From positions 1-51,088 of the forward strand of contig BQJF01000021.1 of assembly GCA_021604565.1 (NCBI GenBank): 51,088 nt of DNA. The letters are read 5' to 3'. A program made the position numbers and the translations under genes. The notes under the pieces are model-generated. The model was not told the origin of the DNA and ran no database searches. It saw nothing but the letters and a program-made list of their open reading frames with translations. This document shows, piece by piece, positions 1 to 8,791 of this stretch. This DNA comes from Minwuia thermotolerans. GTDB taxonomy: Bacteria; Pseudomonadota; Alphaproteobacteria; Minwuiales; Minwuiaceae. Position 1 is the first letter of the stretch. Each line of letters opens with the position of its first letter.

Positions 1-2
1 TC

Positions 3-116
3 GTCGTTGCGGTTGCGGTGCTGTTCCGCCCCGGTGCCGGAAGCCATTACCGGAAATGTGCGGAACTGCCCCTGAAGGATGATCGGAAGCCTGACGTGCA
101 GGAGCCTGGCAAATGA
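3..116 (+). CDS. ccoQ: cbb3-type cytochrome c oxidase subunit CcoQ, C-terminal part (5' end outside window)
   Basis: The reading frame is open from the first bases and ends in TGA at 114-116, overlapping the ATG of ccoP by 4 bp. The visible 37 residues begin with the end of a hydrophobic stretch (VVAVAVLF), then RPG and a charged tail. This is the usual shape of CcoQ/FixQ, a small single-span subunit that stabilises the cbb3 oxidase in the cytoplasmic membrane. The call rests on position directly before ccoP and on the hydrophobic-then-charged pattern, since the protein is too short and variable for motif-based recognition. ccoN and ccoO would be expected just upstream, outside the window. 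Confidence 0.75.
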   Translation, partial: VVAVAVLFRPGAGSHYRKCAELPLKDDRKPDVQEPGK

Positions 117-982
117 GCGAGAAGAAGACGGACGAGGTGACCGGCGTCGACACGACAGGTCATGAGTGGGACGGTATTCGGGAACTGGACAATCCGTTGC
201 CGCGCTGGTGGCTCTGGACGTTCCTGGCCTGCATTGTCTGGGCCTTCGGTTACATGATCTTCTATCCTGCCGTGCCCATGGTGTCGGAGGCGACGCCGGG
301 TGTGCTCGGCTATTCCAGCCGCGGCGCCGTGCATCAGGAAATCCGGGATGCCCGCGCTGCCCAGTCGGAGATGATCGCGAAGGTCGAGAGCCTGCCGCTC
401 GCCGAGATTCGCCAGAATGCCGACATGCTGCAGTTCGCGATCAACGGTGGCCGCGCGGCCTATTCCGTCAACTGCTCGCAGTGTCATGGGTCCGGGGCGG
501 CCGGGTCACCAGGATATCCGAACCTGAACGACGATGAATGGATCTGGGGCGGCGATCTGGAGGCCATCGCAACCACTCTGCGGCATGGCATCCGCCACCC
601 CGGTGATGATGACACCCGCTATTCGGAGATGCCTGCGTTCGGTCGCGACGGCATTCTGGACAGGGAACAGGTCAGGGCGGTGGCGAACCGGGTCCTCGCC
701 CTCGCCGGACAGCCGCATGACGCGGAACTGGCGGCGGCAGGCACCGAACTCTATGCGGACAATTGTGCCGCCTGCCACGGCGACGCTGGCCGGGGTGACC
801 GGGAACAGGGGGCACCGAACCTCGCGGATGCCATCTGGCTCTACGGCAGTACGGAGGCGGAGATTGCCAGGCAGATTCACGCCCCGCGTCACGGCGTCAT
901 GCCCGCCTGGGGGAGCAAGCTCGACCCGGTAACGATCAAGCAGCTCACGATCTATGTCCATTCGCTCGGTGGTGGGGAGTAG
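113..982 (+). CDS. ccoP: cbb3-type cytochrome c oxidase subunit III, di-heme cytochrome c CcoP/FixP
   Basis: CcoP passes electrons from the cytochrome bc1 complex or soluble cytochrome c towards the CcoNO core of the high-affinity oxidase. The 289-residue protein has a short cytoplasmic N-terminus, one membrane anchor at about residues 32-52 (WWLWTFLACIVWAF) and a periplasmic part with two class I cytochrome c domains. The heme c sites are visible as CSQCH (Cys121, Cys124, His125) and CAACH (Cys218, Cys221, His222). Likely axial methionines are in EMPAFG and VMPAWG. Length and order match the family. The start overlaps ccoQ by 4 bp, and ccoG follows after 6 bp, so it is part of one operon. 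Expression is probably under low-oxygen control, but the regulatory region lies outside the window. Confidence 0.97.
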   Translation: MSEKKTDEVTGVDTTGHEWDGIRELDNPLPRWWLWTFLACIVWAFGYMIFYPAVPMVSEATPGVLGYSSRGAVHQEIRDARAAQSEMIAKVESLPLAEIRQNADMLQFAINGGRAAYSVNCSQCHGSGAAGSPGYPNLNDDEWIWGGDLEAIATTLRHGIRHPGDDDTRYSEMPAFGRDGILDREQVRAVANRVLALAGQPHDAELAAAGTELYADNCAACHGDAGRGDREQGAPNLADAIWLYGSTEAEIARQIHAPRHGVMPAWGSKLDPVTIKQLTIYVHSLGGGE

Positions 983-988
983 CATTCA

Positions 989-2482
989 GTGACCAGCAAG
1001 GACGCCAGCGTCACGCCCGGTGATGTGGCCCGGATCGAGGTGGAGGCGGTCAACAGCCGCCAGCACCGCTCCCTCTACAAGGCACGGGAATCGATCCACC
1101 CCATGCGGGTCGCCGGAACCTTCCGGCGGCTCAAGTGGTGGATCATGGGCGTCCTGCTGGCGATCTACTATGTGACCCCCTGGCTGCGCTGGGACCGCGG
1201 TGTCGGCATGCCCGACCAGGCGGTGCTGGTGGACCTGGAGCATCGCCGGTTCTTCTTCTTCTTCATCGAGATCTGGCCGCAGGAATTCTACTACGTCGCC
1301 GGCATGCTGATCATGGCTGGCATCGGGTTGTTCCTCGTGACCTCCGTACTGGGTCGGGCGTGGTGCGGCTATGCCTGCCCGCAGACCGTCTGGGTCGATC
1401 TGTACGTGCATGTGGAACGCTGGCTGGAGGGGGACCGGAACGCCCGCTTCCGTCTCGACAAGGCACCGTGGAACGCCGCCAAGATCCGCAAGCGGTTCAC
1501 CAAATACCTGATCTGGCTGCTGATCGCGGTCGCGACGGGCGGGGCCTGGGTCTTCTACTTTGCCGATGCGCCAACGCTGTTCGTGAAGCTGTTCACGCTG
1601 GAGGCCTCGGTGATCGCCTATGTCACCGTTGGCATCCTGACGGCCACGACCTTTGTCTTCGGCGGCTTCATGCGCGAACAGGTCTGCACCTACATGTGCC
1701 CCTGGCCACGTATCCAGGCGGCGATGATGGACGAGAACTCGCTGACCGTGACCTATCAGGACTGGCGCGGGGAACCGCGAGGCCGCCACCGCAAGTCTGC
1801 CGATGCCTCCCTGCTGGGGGACTGCATCGACTGCAACCAGTGTGTCGCGGTCTGCCCGATGGGTATCGACATTCGCGACGGTCAGCAGCTCGAATGCATC
1901 AACTGCGCGCTCTGCGTCGATGCCTGCAACACCATCATGGCGCGGACCGGCGGCACGCCTGACCTGATCTCCTACACCACCCTGAAGAGTTACGAGGCCA
2001 ACGCGGACGGGCGTCCCGCCTTGCCGCTGAAGAAGACCATCTTCCGCGCCCGCACGCTGGTCTATGCGACGCTCTGGTCCTGCATCGGTCTGGCGATGCT
2101 GTTCGTCCTGTTCACCCGCGACAGGCTGGAAATCAACGTCCTGCGCGACCGGAATCCGCAATACGTGGTGCTCTCGGACGGCAGCATCCGCAACGGCTAC
2201 ACCGTGAAGATACTGAACATGGAGCAGCAGGAACGCCGTGTCCTGTTGCAGGTCGCGGATCTGCCGGATGCGCTGATGACCGTGGTCGGCCAGGATCTGT
2301 GGCCGAGCCGTACTCGCGAATTCGTGCTGGATGCGGATCAGGTGAAGCAGTTGCAGATCTATGTCGCCGTGCCCCGCGAAGCGGTCGAACCCGGCGCGAA
2401 CAGCTTCCGCTTCTCGGTCAGCGATCTGACCGGCATCGAACAGGCGCACTATGGCGCGATCTTCAGGGCACCGGAGGAATGA
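989..2482 (+). CDS. ccoG: cytochrome c oxidase accessory protein CcoG (FixG), membrane polyferredoxin
   Basis: This 497-residue protein starts at GTG with a GGGGAG ribosome-binding site in the end of ccoP. CcoG/RdxA proteins act in cbb3 oxidase biogenesis, where they are thought to reduce Cu(II) for delivery to the oxidase. About five hydrophobic segments are visible, including the second with GRAWCGYACPQTVW and a later CTYMCPWPR. Two 4Fe-4S ferredoxin clusters follow: CIDCNQCVAVCP (Cys279, 282, 285, 289) and CINCALCVDACN (Cys303, 306, 309, 313). The last third, after a further membrane span near residue 360, is the periplasmic Ig-like FixG C-terminal domain. It sits between ccoP and ccoH as in most alphaproteobacterial ccoNOQP-ccoGHIS operons. 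Confidence 0.96.
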   Translation: MTSKDASVTPGDVARIEVEAVNSRQHRSLYKARESIHPMRVAGTFRRLKWWIMGVLLAIYYVTPWLRWDRGVGMPDQAVLVDLEHRRFFFFFIEIWPQEFYYVAGMLIMAGIGLFLVTSVLGRAWCGYACPQTVWVDLYVHVERWLEGDRNARFRLDKAPWNAAKIRKRFTKYLIWLLIAVATGGAWVFYFADAPTLFVKLFTLEASVIAYVTVGILTATTFVFGGFMREQVCTYMCPWPRIQAAMMDENSLTVTYQDWRGEPRGRHRKSADASLLGDCIDCNQCVAVCPMGIDIRDGQQLECINCALCVDACNTIMARTGGTPDLISYTTLKSYEANADGRPALPLKKTIFRARTLVYATLWSCIGLAMLFVLFTRDRLEINVLRDRNPQYVVLSDGSIRNGYTVKILNMEQQERRVLLQVADLPDALMTVVGQDLWPSRTREFVLDADQVKQLQIYVAVPREAVEPGANSFRFSVSDLTGIEQAHYGAIFRAPEE

Positions 2483-2486
2483 GGCA

Positions 2487-2972
2487 ATGAGTGCAGCGCA
2501 TGTCGAGAAGCCCTTCACCGGACGCCGGATGCTGGCCTATGTCCTGGCGTTCTTCGGTGTGATCATTGCGGTCAACATGGTGCTGATGACCATGGCGCTG
2601 AGGACGGACAACGGGCTCGTGGTCCGTAACAGCTATGTCGCGAGCCAGAACTTCAACCGGAACCAGGATGAGGCCAGGGCGCAGGCCGCGCTGAACTGGT
2701 CCGTGGCGCTGGTCTGGAATGATGGGCAATTGACCCTGACCTATCGCGATGCGCAGGGCATGCCGTTGCGGGATCTGGAAGTTGCGGGCCGCGTCGGGCG
2801 ACCGGTGACCGCGCGTGATGACCGTGCTGTCGTGCTGACGAGGACAGGGTCCGGCAGTTACACGACGGAACTGACGCTGGGTGCCGGTTTCTGGGATGTG
2901 GACCTGACCGCGACAAATGCGGACGGAGATCGGTTCCGGCGGATCTTCCAGATCAGGGTTGGAGAGAGCTGA
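2487..2972 (+). CDS. ccoH: cbb3 oxidase assembly protein CcoH/FixH
   Basis: A 161-residue protein with a cytoplasmic start, one membrane span (about residues 16-36, LAYVLAFFGVIIAVNMV) and a periplasmic beta-rich domain. The family is required for assembly or stability of the cbb3 oxidase and interacts with the oxidase and with CcoI. I chose the ATG at 2487 (MSAAHV) because it lies 4 bp after ccoG and is preceded by GGAGGAATGAGGC; an upstream in-frame ATG at 2451 would overlap ccoG by 32 bp. The stop overlaps the ATG of ccoI by one base. The conserved SYVASQ.FN motif of FixH proteins is seen shortly after the membrane span. Confidence 0.93.
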   Translation: MSAAHVEKPFTGRRMLAYVLAFFGVIIAVNMVLMTMALRTDNGLVVRNSYVASQNFNRNQDEARAQAALNWSVALVWNDGQLTLTYRDAQGMPLRDLEVAGRVGRPVTARDDRAVVLTRTGSGSYTTELTLGAGFWDVDLTATNADGDRFRRIFQIRVGES

Positions 2973-5218
2973 TGAGCTGCTGCACCGCCAGCTCTGCCTG
3001 TGCCCCGGCACCGCGCAAGACGGCGCCGCGGAACACGGACGGCCATACCCTGGAACTGATCATTCCGGAGGTTCACTGCGCGGGCTGCATCTCCCGTATC
3101 GAAGGTGCGGTGAGTGGCCTGCCGGGGGTCGAAAGCGTGCGGCTGAACCTTTCGACGCGCCGACTGCGGGTCGGCCTTGCCGCCGGGGCCGCCGGGGACG
3201 AGGTCATCCCGGCGGTGGAGGGACTAGGCTATGACTGCCGGACCTTCAGCGCGGCGGAGGCCGGTTCGAACGCACAGGACCGGCAGGGCAGGGACCTGCT
3301 GTTCGCGCTTGCGGTCGCGGGCTTTGCTGCCGGCAACGTGATGCTGCTCTCGGTCTCCGTCTGGTCAGGCGCGGAGGGCGCGACGCGCGACCTGTTTCAC
3401 TGGATTTCCGCCCTGATTGCCCTGCCGGCGATACTGTTCGCGGGCCGTCCCTTCTTCCGCTCTGCCTGGCGGGCACTGAAGGGGCGCAGCCTGAACATGG
3501 ATGTACCGATCTCGCTGGCGGTGCTGCTGGCCGGTGGCCTCAGCCTCGACGCCGCGATCTCGGGGGGCGAGGAAGCTTTCTTTGACGCCGCCGTGATGCT
3601 GCTCTTCTTCCTGCTGGTCGGTCGCTATCTGGACCATCGGGTGCGCGCACGTGCGCGGGATACTGTCGGGCAACTGCTTTCGCTGATGGCGTCAGAAGCC
3701 ACCCTTCTGGTCGATGGTGGACAGCAACGCGTGCCTGTCGAAACAGTCAATGCCGGTGACATGATCCGTGTCGCGGCCGGGGAGCGTGCGCCCGTCGATG
3801 GCGTGATCACTGATGGTGAAGGCGACCTCGACCGCTCCATCGTCACGGGCGAAGCCATGCCGGTCACGCTTGGTCCCGGTGATCAGGTGGAGGCGGGAAC
3901 GCTTGTCCTGACCCGCCCGCTCACGCTGCGGGCGACGGCTGTGGGGCAGCATACGTTCCTGGCCCAGGTCGTGCGGCTGATGGAGGAAGCGGAGAGCGGG
4001 CGTGCCCGCTACCTGCGTCTCGCCGACCGCGCCGCGCGGATCTATGCGCCCGCCGTCCATCTGGTGGCGCTGCTGACCTTCATCGGCTGGATGCTCGTGA
4101 CCGGTGGCGACTGGGGGCAGTCCCTCTGGATTGCCGTTTCGGTGCTGATCATCACCTGTCCCTGTGCATTGGGCCTGGCCGTCCCCGCCGTCCAGGTGGT
4201 GGCGAGCGGTGTCCTGTTCGGCAAGGGCATCCTGATCAAGGACGGCACGGCGCTGGAACGGCTGGCGGAGGCGCGGCGTGTGGTGCTGGACAAGACCGGC
4301 ACCCTGACCAGCGGCCAGCCGCACATCACCCGATGCGACCTGCCACCTTCAGCCATGGTCCTGGCGCGGGCCCTTGCGGCACACAGCCGTCATCCGCTGG
4401 CACAGGCCATGCTGGTCGGGCAGGCCACCACTTCGGTACCGGCTCCGGTTCTGACTGCCGTCACGGAACATCCGGGGCAGGGCATGTCGGGCATCGCGGA
4501 AGGCAGTGTGGTTCGGCTGGGCAGCCGGGCGTTTGCCGGTCCCGGGATGGGCATAACCGTTCCATCCGGCATGGAACTCTGGCTGTCCGTGGATGGCGTG
4601 CCGCAGGGCCATGCCGTCCTTACAGATACACTGCGTGACGGCGCCATCGAGACCATTGCGGCGTTGCAGGCCGATGGTTTCGCGCCGCTGCTGCTTTCCG
4701 GCGACAATGCGACGGCTGTTGCCGACACGGCGCGGGCAGCCGGTATTGCCGACTGGCATGCGGAACAGCGCCCGGAGGACAAGATTGCGGCGATTCAGTC
4801 GCTGATGGCGGCAGGGGAGAAACCCCTGATGGTCGGGGACGGCATCAATGACGGCCCCGCGCTGGCGGCGGCGCATGTCTCCATGGCTCCGGCCAGTGCC
4901 TCCGACCTGGGGCGTGCGGCTGCCGACATCGTCTTTCTCTCCGACCGGCTGGACGCGGTGACGGAGGCCATGCGAATCGCCCGGCACGCCCGTGCACTGA
5001 TCGTGCAGAACTTCGGCCTGGCGCTGGCCTACAACCTTGTCGCCGTGCCGGTTGCGGTACTGGGCGGCGCGTCGCCCCTGGTCGCGGCGATTGCCATGTC
5101 ATCGTCATCCCTCGTTGTCACGCTCAATGCCCTGCGCCTGCGCCTGCCGGGGCTCTTGCCGTGCCGCAGCAGCAGTGCGCGAAAGGTTGCTGCTACGGTT
5201 CGGGAGGTTCCGGCATGA
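2972..5218 (+). CDS. ccoI: copper-transporting P-type ATPase CcoI/FixI for cbb3 oxidase maturation
   Basis: This 748-residue P1B-type ATPase exports Cu(I) across the cytoplasmic membrane for insertion into the binuclear centre of the cbb3 oxidase. Visible features in order: a Cys-rich leader (SCCTASSAC), one heavy-metal-associated domain with HCAGC (Cys36, Cys39), membrane segments from about residue 105, the actuator segment with ITGEA-like sequence (VTGEAMP), the metal-path motif CPC (Cys396-Pro-Cys398), the phosphorylation site DKTGT (Asp440), the HP motif in SRHPLA and the hinge GDGIND (residues 622-627). The gene sits between ccoH and ccoS with 1-bp and 4-bp overlaps, which separates it from a general CopA exporter. 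The extra cysteine pair before the HMA domain could bind metal. Confidence 0.96.
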   Translation: MSCCTASSACAPAPRKTAPRNTDGHTLELIIPEVHCAGCISRIEGAVSGLPGVESVRLNLSTRRLRVGLAAGAAGDEVIPAVEGLGYDCRTFSAAEAGSNAQDRQGRDLLFALAVAGFAAGNVMLLSVSVWSGAEGATRDLFHWISALIALPAILFAGRPFFRSAWRALKGRSLNMDVPISLAVLLAGGLSLDAAISGGEEAFFDAAVMLLFFLLVGRYLDHRVRARARDTVGQLLSLMASEATLLVDGGQQRVPVETVNAGDMIRVAAGERAPVDGVITDGEGDLDRSIVTGEAMPVTLGPGDQVEAGTLVLTRPLTLRATAVGQHTFLAQVVRLMEEAESGRARYLRLADRAARIYAPAVHLVALLTFIGWMLVTGGDWGQSLWIAVSVLIITCPCALGLAVPAVQVVASGVLFGKGILIKDGTALERLAEARRVVLDKTGTLTSGQPHITRCDLPPSAMVLARALAAHSRHPLAQAMLVGQATTSVPAPVLTAVTEHPGQGMSGIAEGSVVRLGSRAFAGPGMGITVPSGMELWLSVDGVPQGHAVLTDTLRDGAIETIAALQADGFAPLLLSGDNATAVADTARAAGIADWHAEQRPEDKIAAIQSLMAAGEKPLMVGDGINDGPALAAAHVSMAPASASDLGRAAADIVFLSDRLDAVTEAMRIARHARALIVQNFGLALAYNLVAVPVAVLGGASPLVAAIAMSSSSLVVTLNALRLRLPGLLPCRSSSARKVAATVREVPA

Positions 5219-5355
5219 ACGTGCTCCTGTACCTCGTGCCTGTCGCGCTGCTGCTTGGCGGTCTGGGGCTGGCTGCCTTTGTCTGGGCGCTGCGTTCCGG
5301 CCAGTTCGATGACCCGGACGGGGCGGCAGAACGCATCCTGCTGGACGACGACTGA
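5215..5355 (+). CDS. ccoS: cbb3-type cytochrome oxidase assembly protein CcoS
   Basis: A 46-residue single-span membrane protein. The N-terminus (MNVLLYLVPVALLLGGLGL) forms the span and is followed by the family hallmark AFVWALRSGQFDD, then an acidic tail ending LLDDD. CcoS is needed for insertion of heme b and copper cofactors into CcoN. The ATG at 5215 overlaps the ccoI stop by 4 bp (ATGA); an upstream in-frame ATG at 5161 lies inside ccoI and is unlikely. It is the last gene of the assembly operon, and 127 bp without a recognisable gene separate it from the next one. Confidence 0.95.
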   Translation: MNVLLYLVPVALLLGGLGLAAFVWALRSGQFDDPDGAAERILLDDD

Positions 5356-5482
5356 GGGGCGTGCAGTTCGCCCTGCAACAAGGGGTTGTTCGTTGACTCC
5401 CGCTGCCCCGGATACCCACTCTTGCAGTCACGGTGGCTGGAAACCCTGACTGTTCCGGTCCCGCATCAAGGGGGTTCCGGAA

Positions 5483-5959
5483 ATGAGCGAAGATCTGGCC
5501 GCACGCGTTGATCGTCTCGAGTCGATCGAGGCGATCAAGAAGCTGAAACATGTCTACATGAACGAATGCGATCTGGGTTATCTGCCGGACAGGCTGGGGC
5601 CGCTGTTCGTGGATGAGGCGGTCTGGACCAGCGCTGTCTTCGGTCATCATGCGGGCCGTGCGGCCATCGAGGAATTCTTTGGCGGCATCTCCGCCCAGAT
5701 CGTCTTCGCCGCCCATCTTGCGATGAACTTCGTCATCGACGTGGACGGCGACACCGCGACCGGCAAATGGCGCATCCTGATGCCCTGCACGATGATGGAG
5801 GATGGCCAGAAGGTCAGCCGCTGGATTCTGGGAGACTATGACGAGACCTATGTCCGCCGTGATGGTGAATGGCTGTTCTCGAAGATCGATTTCCTGGTGA
5901 ACTTCAATGTTCCGAGCCTGGAGAGCTGGGCGGGAACCGAAATCGTGCGCGGGGACTGA
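5483..5959 (+). CDS. SnoaL-like / NTF2-fold protein of unknown substrate
   Basis: A 158-residue protein beginning MSEDLAARVDRLESIEAIKKLKHVY, the typical first helices of the SnoaL_4-type NTF2-like fold (the LxxxEAIxxLxxxY pattern). The later part contains DGDTATGKWRI and DDYDETY/DGEWLFSKIDF-like strands seen in this fold, whose members include dehydratases, isomerases and proteins without known activity. It starts after GGGGTTCCGGAA, a weak ribosome-binding site, and ends 5 bp before the Old Yellow Enzyme gene, so the two are probably co-transcribed. Fold-level assignment is good; no reaction can be given. Confidence 0.85.
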   Translation: MSEDLAARVDRLESIEAIKKLKHVYMNECDLGYLPDRLGPLFVDEAVWTSAVFGHHAGRAAIEEFFGGISAQIVFAAHLAMNFVIDVDGDTATGKWRILMPCTMMEDGQKVSRWILGDYDETYVRRDGEWLFSKIDFLVNFNVPSLESWAGTEIVRGD

Positions 5960-5964
5960 CGGTA

Positions 5965-7140
5965 ATGGCCCGCACGACACTGTTCAGCCCCATCCAGGTG
6001 CGCGGGCAGACCTTCAAGAACCGCGTCGTCATCGCCCCCATGTGCCAGTATTCGGCGGTCGACGGCATGCTGAACGACTGGCACCTGACCCACCTGAACC
6101 AGTTCGCCATGGGTGGTGCCGGGCTGGTGATCATGGAGGCGACGGCGGTCGAGAAGCGGGGCCGCATCACCTGGGGTGACAGTGGCCTCTGGTCGGACGC
6201 CCACATGGAACCGATGCGCCCCATCGTGCAGCAGGTAAAGGCCCGTGGCGCAGCCATCGGCATCCAGTTGGCCCACGCCGGGCGCAAGGCCAGCATCAGC
6301 CGCCCGTGGGAAGGGGATTGCCCGCTTTCCCCACGCGAAATCGCGAAGGGCGAGGTGCCCTGGGAGACCGTGGGTGCCAGTGCGGTACCCTTCGACGAGG
6401 GCTGGATCGTGCCCCACGAGCTCTCGGTCAGCGAGATCGCGGACATGGTGGACAAATGGGTCGATGCGGCACGCCGCGCCGAGAAGCTCGGCTTCGACAT
6501 GGTGGAGATCCACAGTGCCCACGGCTATCTGAGCCACAGCTTTCTCTCTCCTCTCTCCAATCGGCGCAGTGATGCCTATGGCGGCGACCGCAACGGGCGG
6601 ATGCGTTTCACGCTGGAGGTGGTGGAGGCGGTACGCGCCGCCTGGCCCGCGGAGAAGCCGCTGTTCCTCCGCATCTCCTGCATCGACGGCAAGCGGGATG
6701 GCTGGGACATCGGGGACTCCGTGGAGCTGGCAAGACGGGCGAAGGCACTGGGGGTCGATGTCATCGACTGCTCTTCCGGCGGTATCGCGGGGTATGGCGA
6801 GAACACCCTGCCGCCCGCGACGCCAGGCTATCAGGTCGGCCATGCAGCCACGATCCGGCGTGAGGCTGAGATCATGACCCAGGCCGTCGGGCTGATCACG
6901 GATGCAGCGCAGGCGGAGACCATCCTGCGCTCCGGTGCCGCCGATTTCACGGCACTGGCCCGCGAAGTGCTGCACAATCCCTACTGGGCGCGACATGCGG
7001 CGCTGGCGCTGGGCGAACGGGATGCCTTCGACGACTGGCCGGTGCAGTACGGTCACTGGCTGGCCATGCGGTCGAAGGGCATGTTTGGTGGCAGGGCAGG
7101 GGACTCGGATACGGAGAACCTGAAGAAGGCTGCTGACTGA
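5965..7140 (+). CDS. NADH:flavin oxidoreductase, Old Yellow Enzyme family (YqjM-like)
   Basis: A 391-residue FMN enzyme of the thermophilic-like/YqjM branch of Old Yellow Enzymes, which reduce activated C=C bonds of alpha,beta-unsaturated carbonyls using NAD(P)H. Near the N-terminus APMCQYS gives the Cys27/Tyr29 pair typical of this branch. The substrate-binding pair is His183 and His186 in EIHSAHGYL, followed by the family pattern FLSPLSNRRSDAYGG. The start MARTTLFSP at 5965 was chosen because OYE homologues begin LFxPxxxRG at this point; an in-frame ATG at 5869 would lie inside the preceding gene. It is followed by the GatC-like/amidase pair after 21 bp. The physiological substrate is unknown. 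Confidence 0.93.
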   Translation: MARTTLFSPIQVRGQTFKNRVVIAPMCQYSAVDGMLNDWHLTHLNQFAMGGAGLVIMEATAVEKRGRITWGDSGLWSDAHMEPMRPIVQQVKARGAAIGIQLAHAGRKASISRPWEGDCPLSPREIAKGEVPWETVGASAVPFDEGWIVPHELSVSEIADMVDKWVDAARRAEKLGFDMVEIHSAHGYLSHSFLSPLSNRRSDAYGGDRNGRMRFTLEVVEAVRAAWPAEKPLFLRISCIDGKRDGWDIGDSVELARRAKALGVDVIDCSSGGIAGYGENTLPPATPGYQVGHAATIRREAEIMTQAVGLITDAAQAETILRSGAADFTALAREVLHNPYWARHAALALGERDAFDDWPVQYGHWLAMRSKGMFGGRAGDSDTENLKKAAD

Positions 7141-7161
7141 TACGGCACGCAACAGGACAGG

Positions 7162-7389
7162 ATGGAAGGGGCTGGGCAGATGGGCGAACGCAAACCAATC
7201 ACGGCGGAAACCGTTGCGGCAGTGGCGCGGGAGAATGCGGGCCATCCGCTGGAACCGGAACGCGCGGCAGCCTACGCCGCGGCGCTGGAACCCATCCTCG
7301 GCATGATGGAACAGTTGCGCGCGCTGCCGCTGAAGGACGTGGAGCCGGCACCTGTCTTCACACCGGTGGAGGGCGCATCCAATGACTGA
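7162..7389 (+). CDS. GatC/AtzG-like small amidase partner
   Basis: A 75-residue helical protein. The pattern LEPERAAAYAAALEPIL...LRALPL..VEPAPVFTP resembles both GatC of the tRNA amidotransferase and AtzG, the small partner that stabilises 1-carboxybiuret hydrolase AtzE. It overlaps the downstream amidase by 8 bp, which supports a two-subunit enzyme. The ATG at 7162 is used; a second ATG at 7180 (MGERK) with GGGCAGATGGG context is possible. There is no gatB nearby, so a role in catabolic amide hydrolysis is more likely than tRNA transamidation. Confidence 0.78.
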   Translation: MEGAGQMGERKPITAETVAAVARENAGHPLEPERAAAYAAALEPILGMMEQLRALPLKDVEPAPVFTPVEGASND

Positions 7390-8788
7390 CCTGACGCAAC
7401 TGGATGTCGTTGAACTGGGCGCGCTGATCGCCGCGAAACATGTTTCACCGGTGGAGGTGACAGACGCCTTCCTCGCTCGCATCGACCAGGTGAACGCCGG
7501 GCTGAATGCCTTCGTCACCCTGACCCCGGAAGCCGCGCGCGCCACGGCCAGGGCGGCGGAGGCAGAAATACTTGCGGGCACCCATCGCGGCCCCCTGCAT
7601 GGTATCCCGCTGGGCCACAAGGACCTCTATGCGACGGCAGGCGTGCGCACCACGGGCGGTTCCCGCGTACTGGCCGACAATGTCCCGACCGAGGACTCCA
7701 CCGTCGCCGCGCGGCTGGCGGCGGCGGGCACCGTCATGCTGGGCAAGCTCAACACCCATGAGTTCGCCTACGGCCCGACCAACGAGAACTCCATGTTCGG
7801 ACCCACCCGAAACCCCTGGAACACTGACCGGATCACCGGCGGTTCCAGCGGTGGATCGGGTGCCGCCGTGGCCGCCGGACTGGCTCCCATCGCCTCCGGC
7901 AGTGATACCGGCGGTTCCATCCGCATGCCCGCCGCCTGCTGCGGCCTGACCGGGCTGAAACCCACCTATGGCCGGGTCAGCCGCGCCGGGATCCTGCCGC
8001 TCTGCTGGTCGATGGACCATGCCGGGCCGCTGGCACGCTCCGCCATGGATGCCGCGTTGTTCCTGGGTGCAGTTGCCGGGCACGACCCGCGCGATGCCGC
8101 CTCCGCCGACCGGCCCGTGCCAGACTATGCGGGCGCGCTGACCGGTGACATTCGCGGCCTGCGCATCGGAATCCCCCGCCGCTATTTCTTCGATCAGGCG
8201 CAGGGGCAGGTGGTGAGCCTTGTCGATGCCGCGCTGGCCGAACTCGCCGCCATGGGCGCGGAACTGGTGGAGGTCGACATCCCCCATATCGAGGCATCAG
8301 CCGCCGCCGCCATGGCCATCTACATCTCCGAGGCCACGGCCTATCACGACGATACGCTGGATGACCGCGCCGACCTCTATACGGAGCAGGTGCGCGCGTT
8401 CCTGGAGATCGGTGACCAGATGCTGGCAAAGGACTATCTGCACGCCCAGCGCTACCGCACCCTGCTGGGGACGGAGGTCGCGCGGATCATGGCCGATGTG
8501 GACGTGCTTGCCACCCCCGGCATTGCCCATACGGCGACCCCGCTGGGGCAGGAGATGGTGGACATCAATGGCACGGAGGAAGCCGTCTTTGGCGCCATCC
8601 TGCGCAATACCGAACCCTTTGACCTGACCGGCCAGCCCGCTGTCGTCATCCCCTGCGGCCTGGCAGATGACGGCATGCCAGCCAGCATCCAGTTCGCCGG
8701 CCGCCCCTTCGATGAAGCCACCGTGCTGAACGTCGCCCACGCCTACCAGCAGGCAACGGACTGGCATCGGAGAAGGCCTGACTATTGA
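7382..8788 (+). CDS. amidase, amidase-signature family (GatA/AtzE-like)
   Basis: A 468-residue amidase-signature serine hydrolase, normal length for the family. The Ser-cisSer-Lys triad is visible: Lys80 in GHKDLY, cis-Ser155 in GGSSGGSG and nucleophile Ser179 in SDTGGSIRMP. Spacing (75 and 24 residues) matches family members. Such enzymes hydrolyse amides, ureas or carboxybiuret-type compounds. The overlap with the small GatC/AtzG-like gene suggests a heterodimer of the AtzE-AtzG type. The final 13 codons (8747-8785, QQATDWHRRRPDY) recur in diverged form at 9523-9561, showing the 3' end was involved in a rearrangement. Substrate cannot be told from sequence. Confidence 0.93.
   Translation: MTDLTQLDVVELGALIAAKHVSPVEVTDAFLARIDQVNAGLNAFVTLTPEAARATARAAEAEILAGTHRGPLHGIPLGHKDLYATAGVRTTGGSRVLADNVPTEDSTVAARLAAAGTVMLGKLNTHEFAYGPTNENSMFGPTRNPWNTDRITGGSSGGSGAAVAAGLAPIASGSDTGGSIRMPAACCGLTGLKPTYGRVSRAGILPLCWSMDHAGPLARSAMDAALFLGAVAGHDPRDAASADRPVPDYAGALTGDIRGLRIGIPRRYFFDQAQGQVVSLVDAALAELAAMGAELVEVDIPHIEASAAAAMAIYISEATAYHDDTLDDRADLYTEQVRAFLEIGDQMLAKDYLHAQRYRTLLGTEVARIMADVDVLATPGIAHTATPLGQEMVDINGTEEAVFGAILRNTEPFDLTGQPAVVIPCGLADDGMPASIQFAGRPFDEATVLNVAHAYQQATDWHRRRPDY
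8747..8769 (+). repeat. 23-bp direct repeat, left copy (amidase 3' end)
   Basis: CAGCAGGCAACGGACTGGCA plus TCG; an identical 23-bp copy lies at 9523-9545. The first eight bases, CAGCAGGC, also end the 46-bp repeats at 9485-9530 and 12745-12790. The two copies bracket the GIY-YIG gene. Confidence 0.95.
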
Positions 8789-8791
8789 TTC

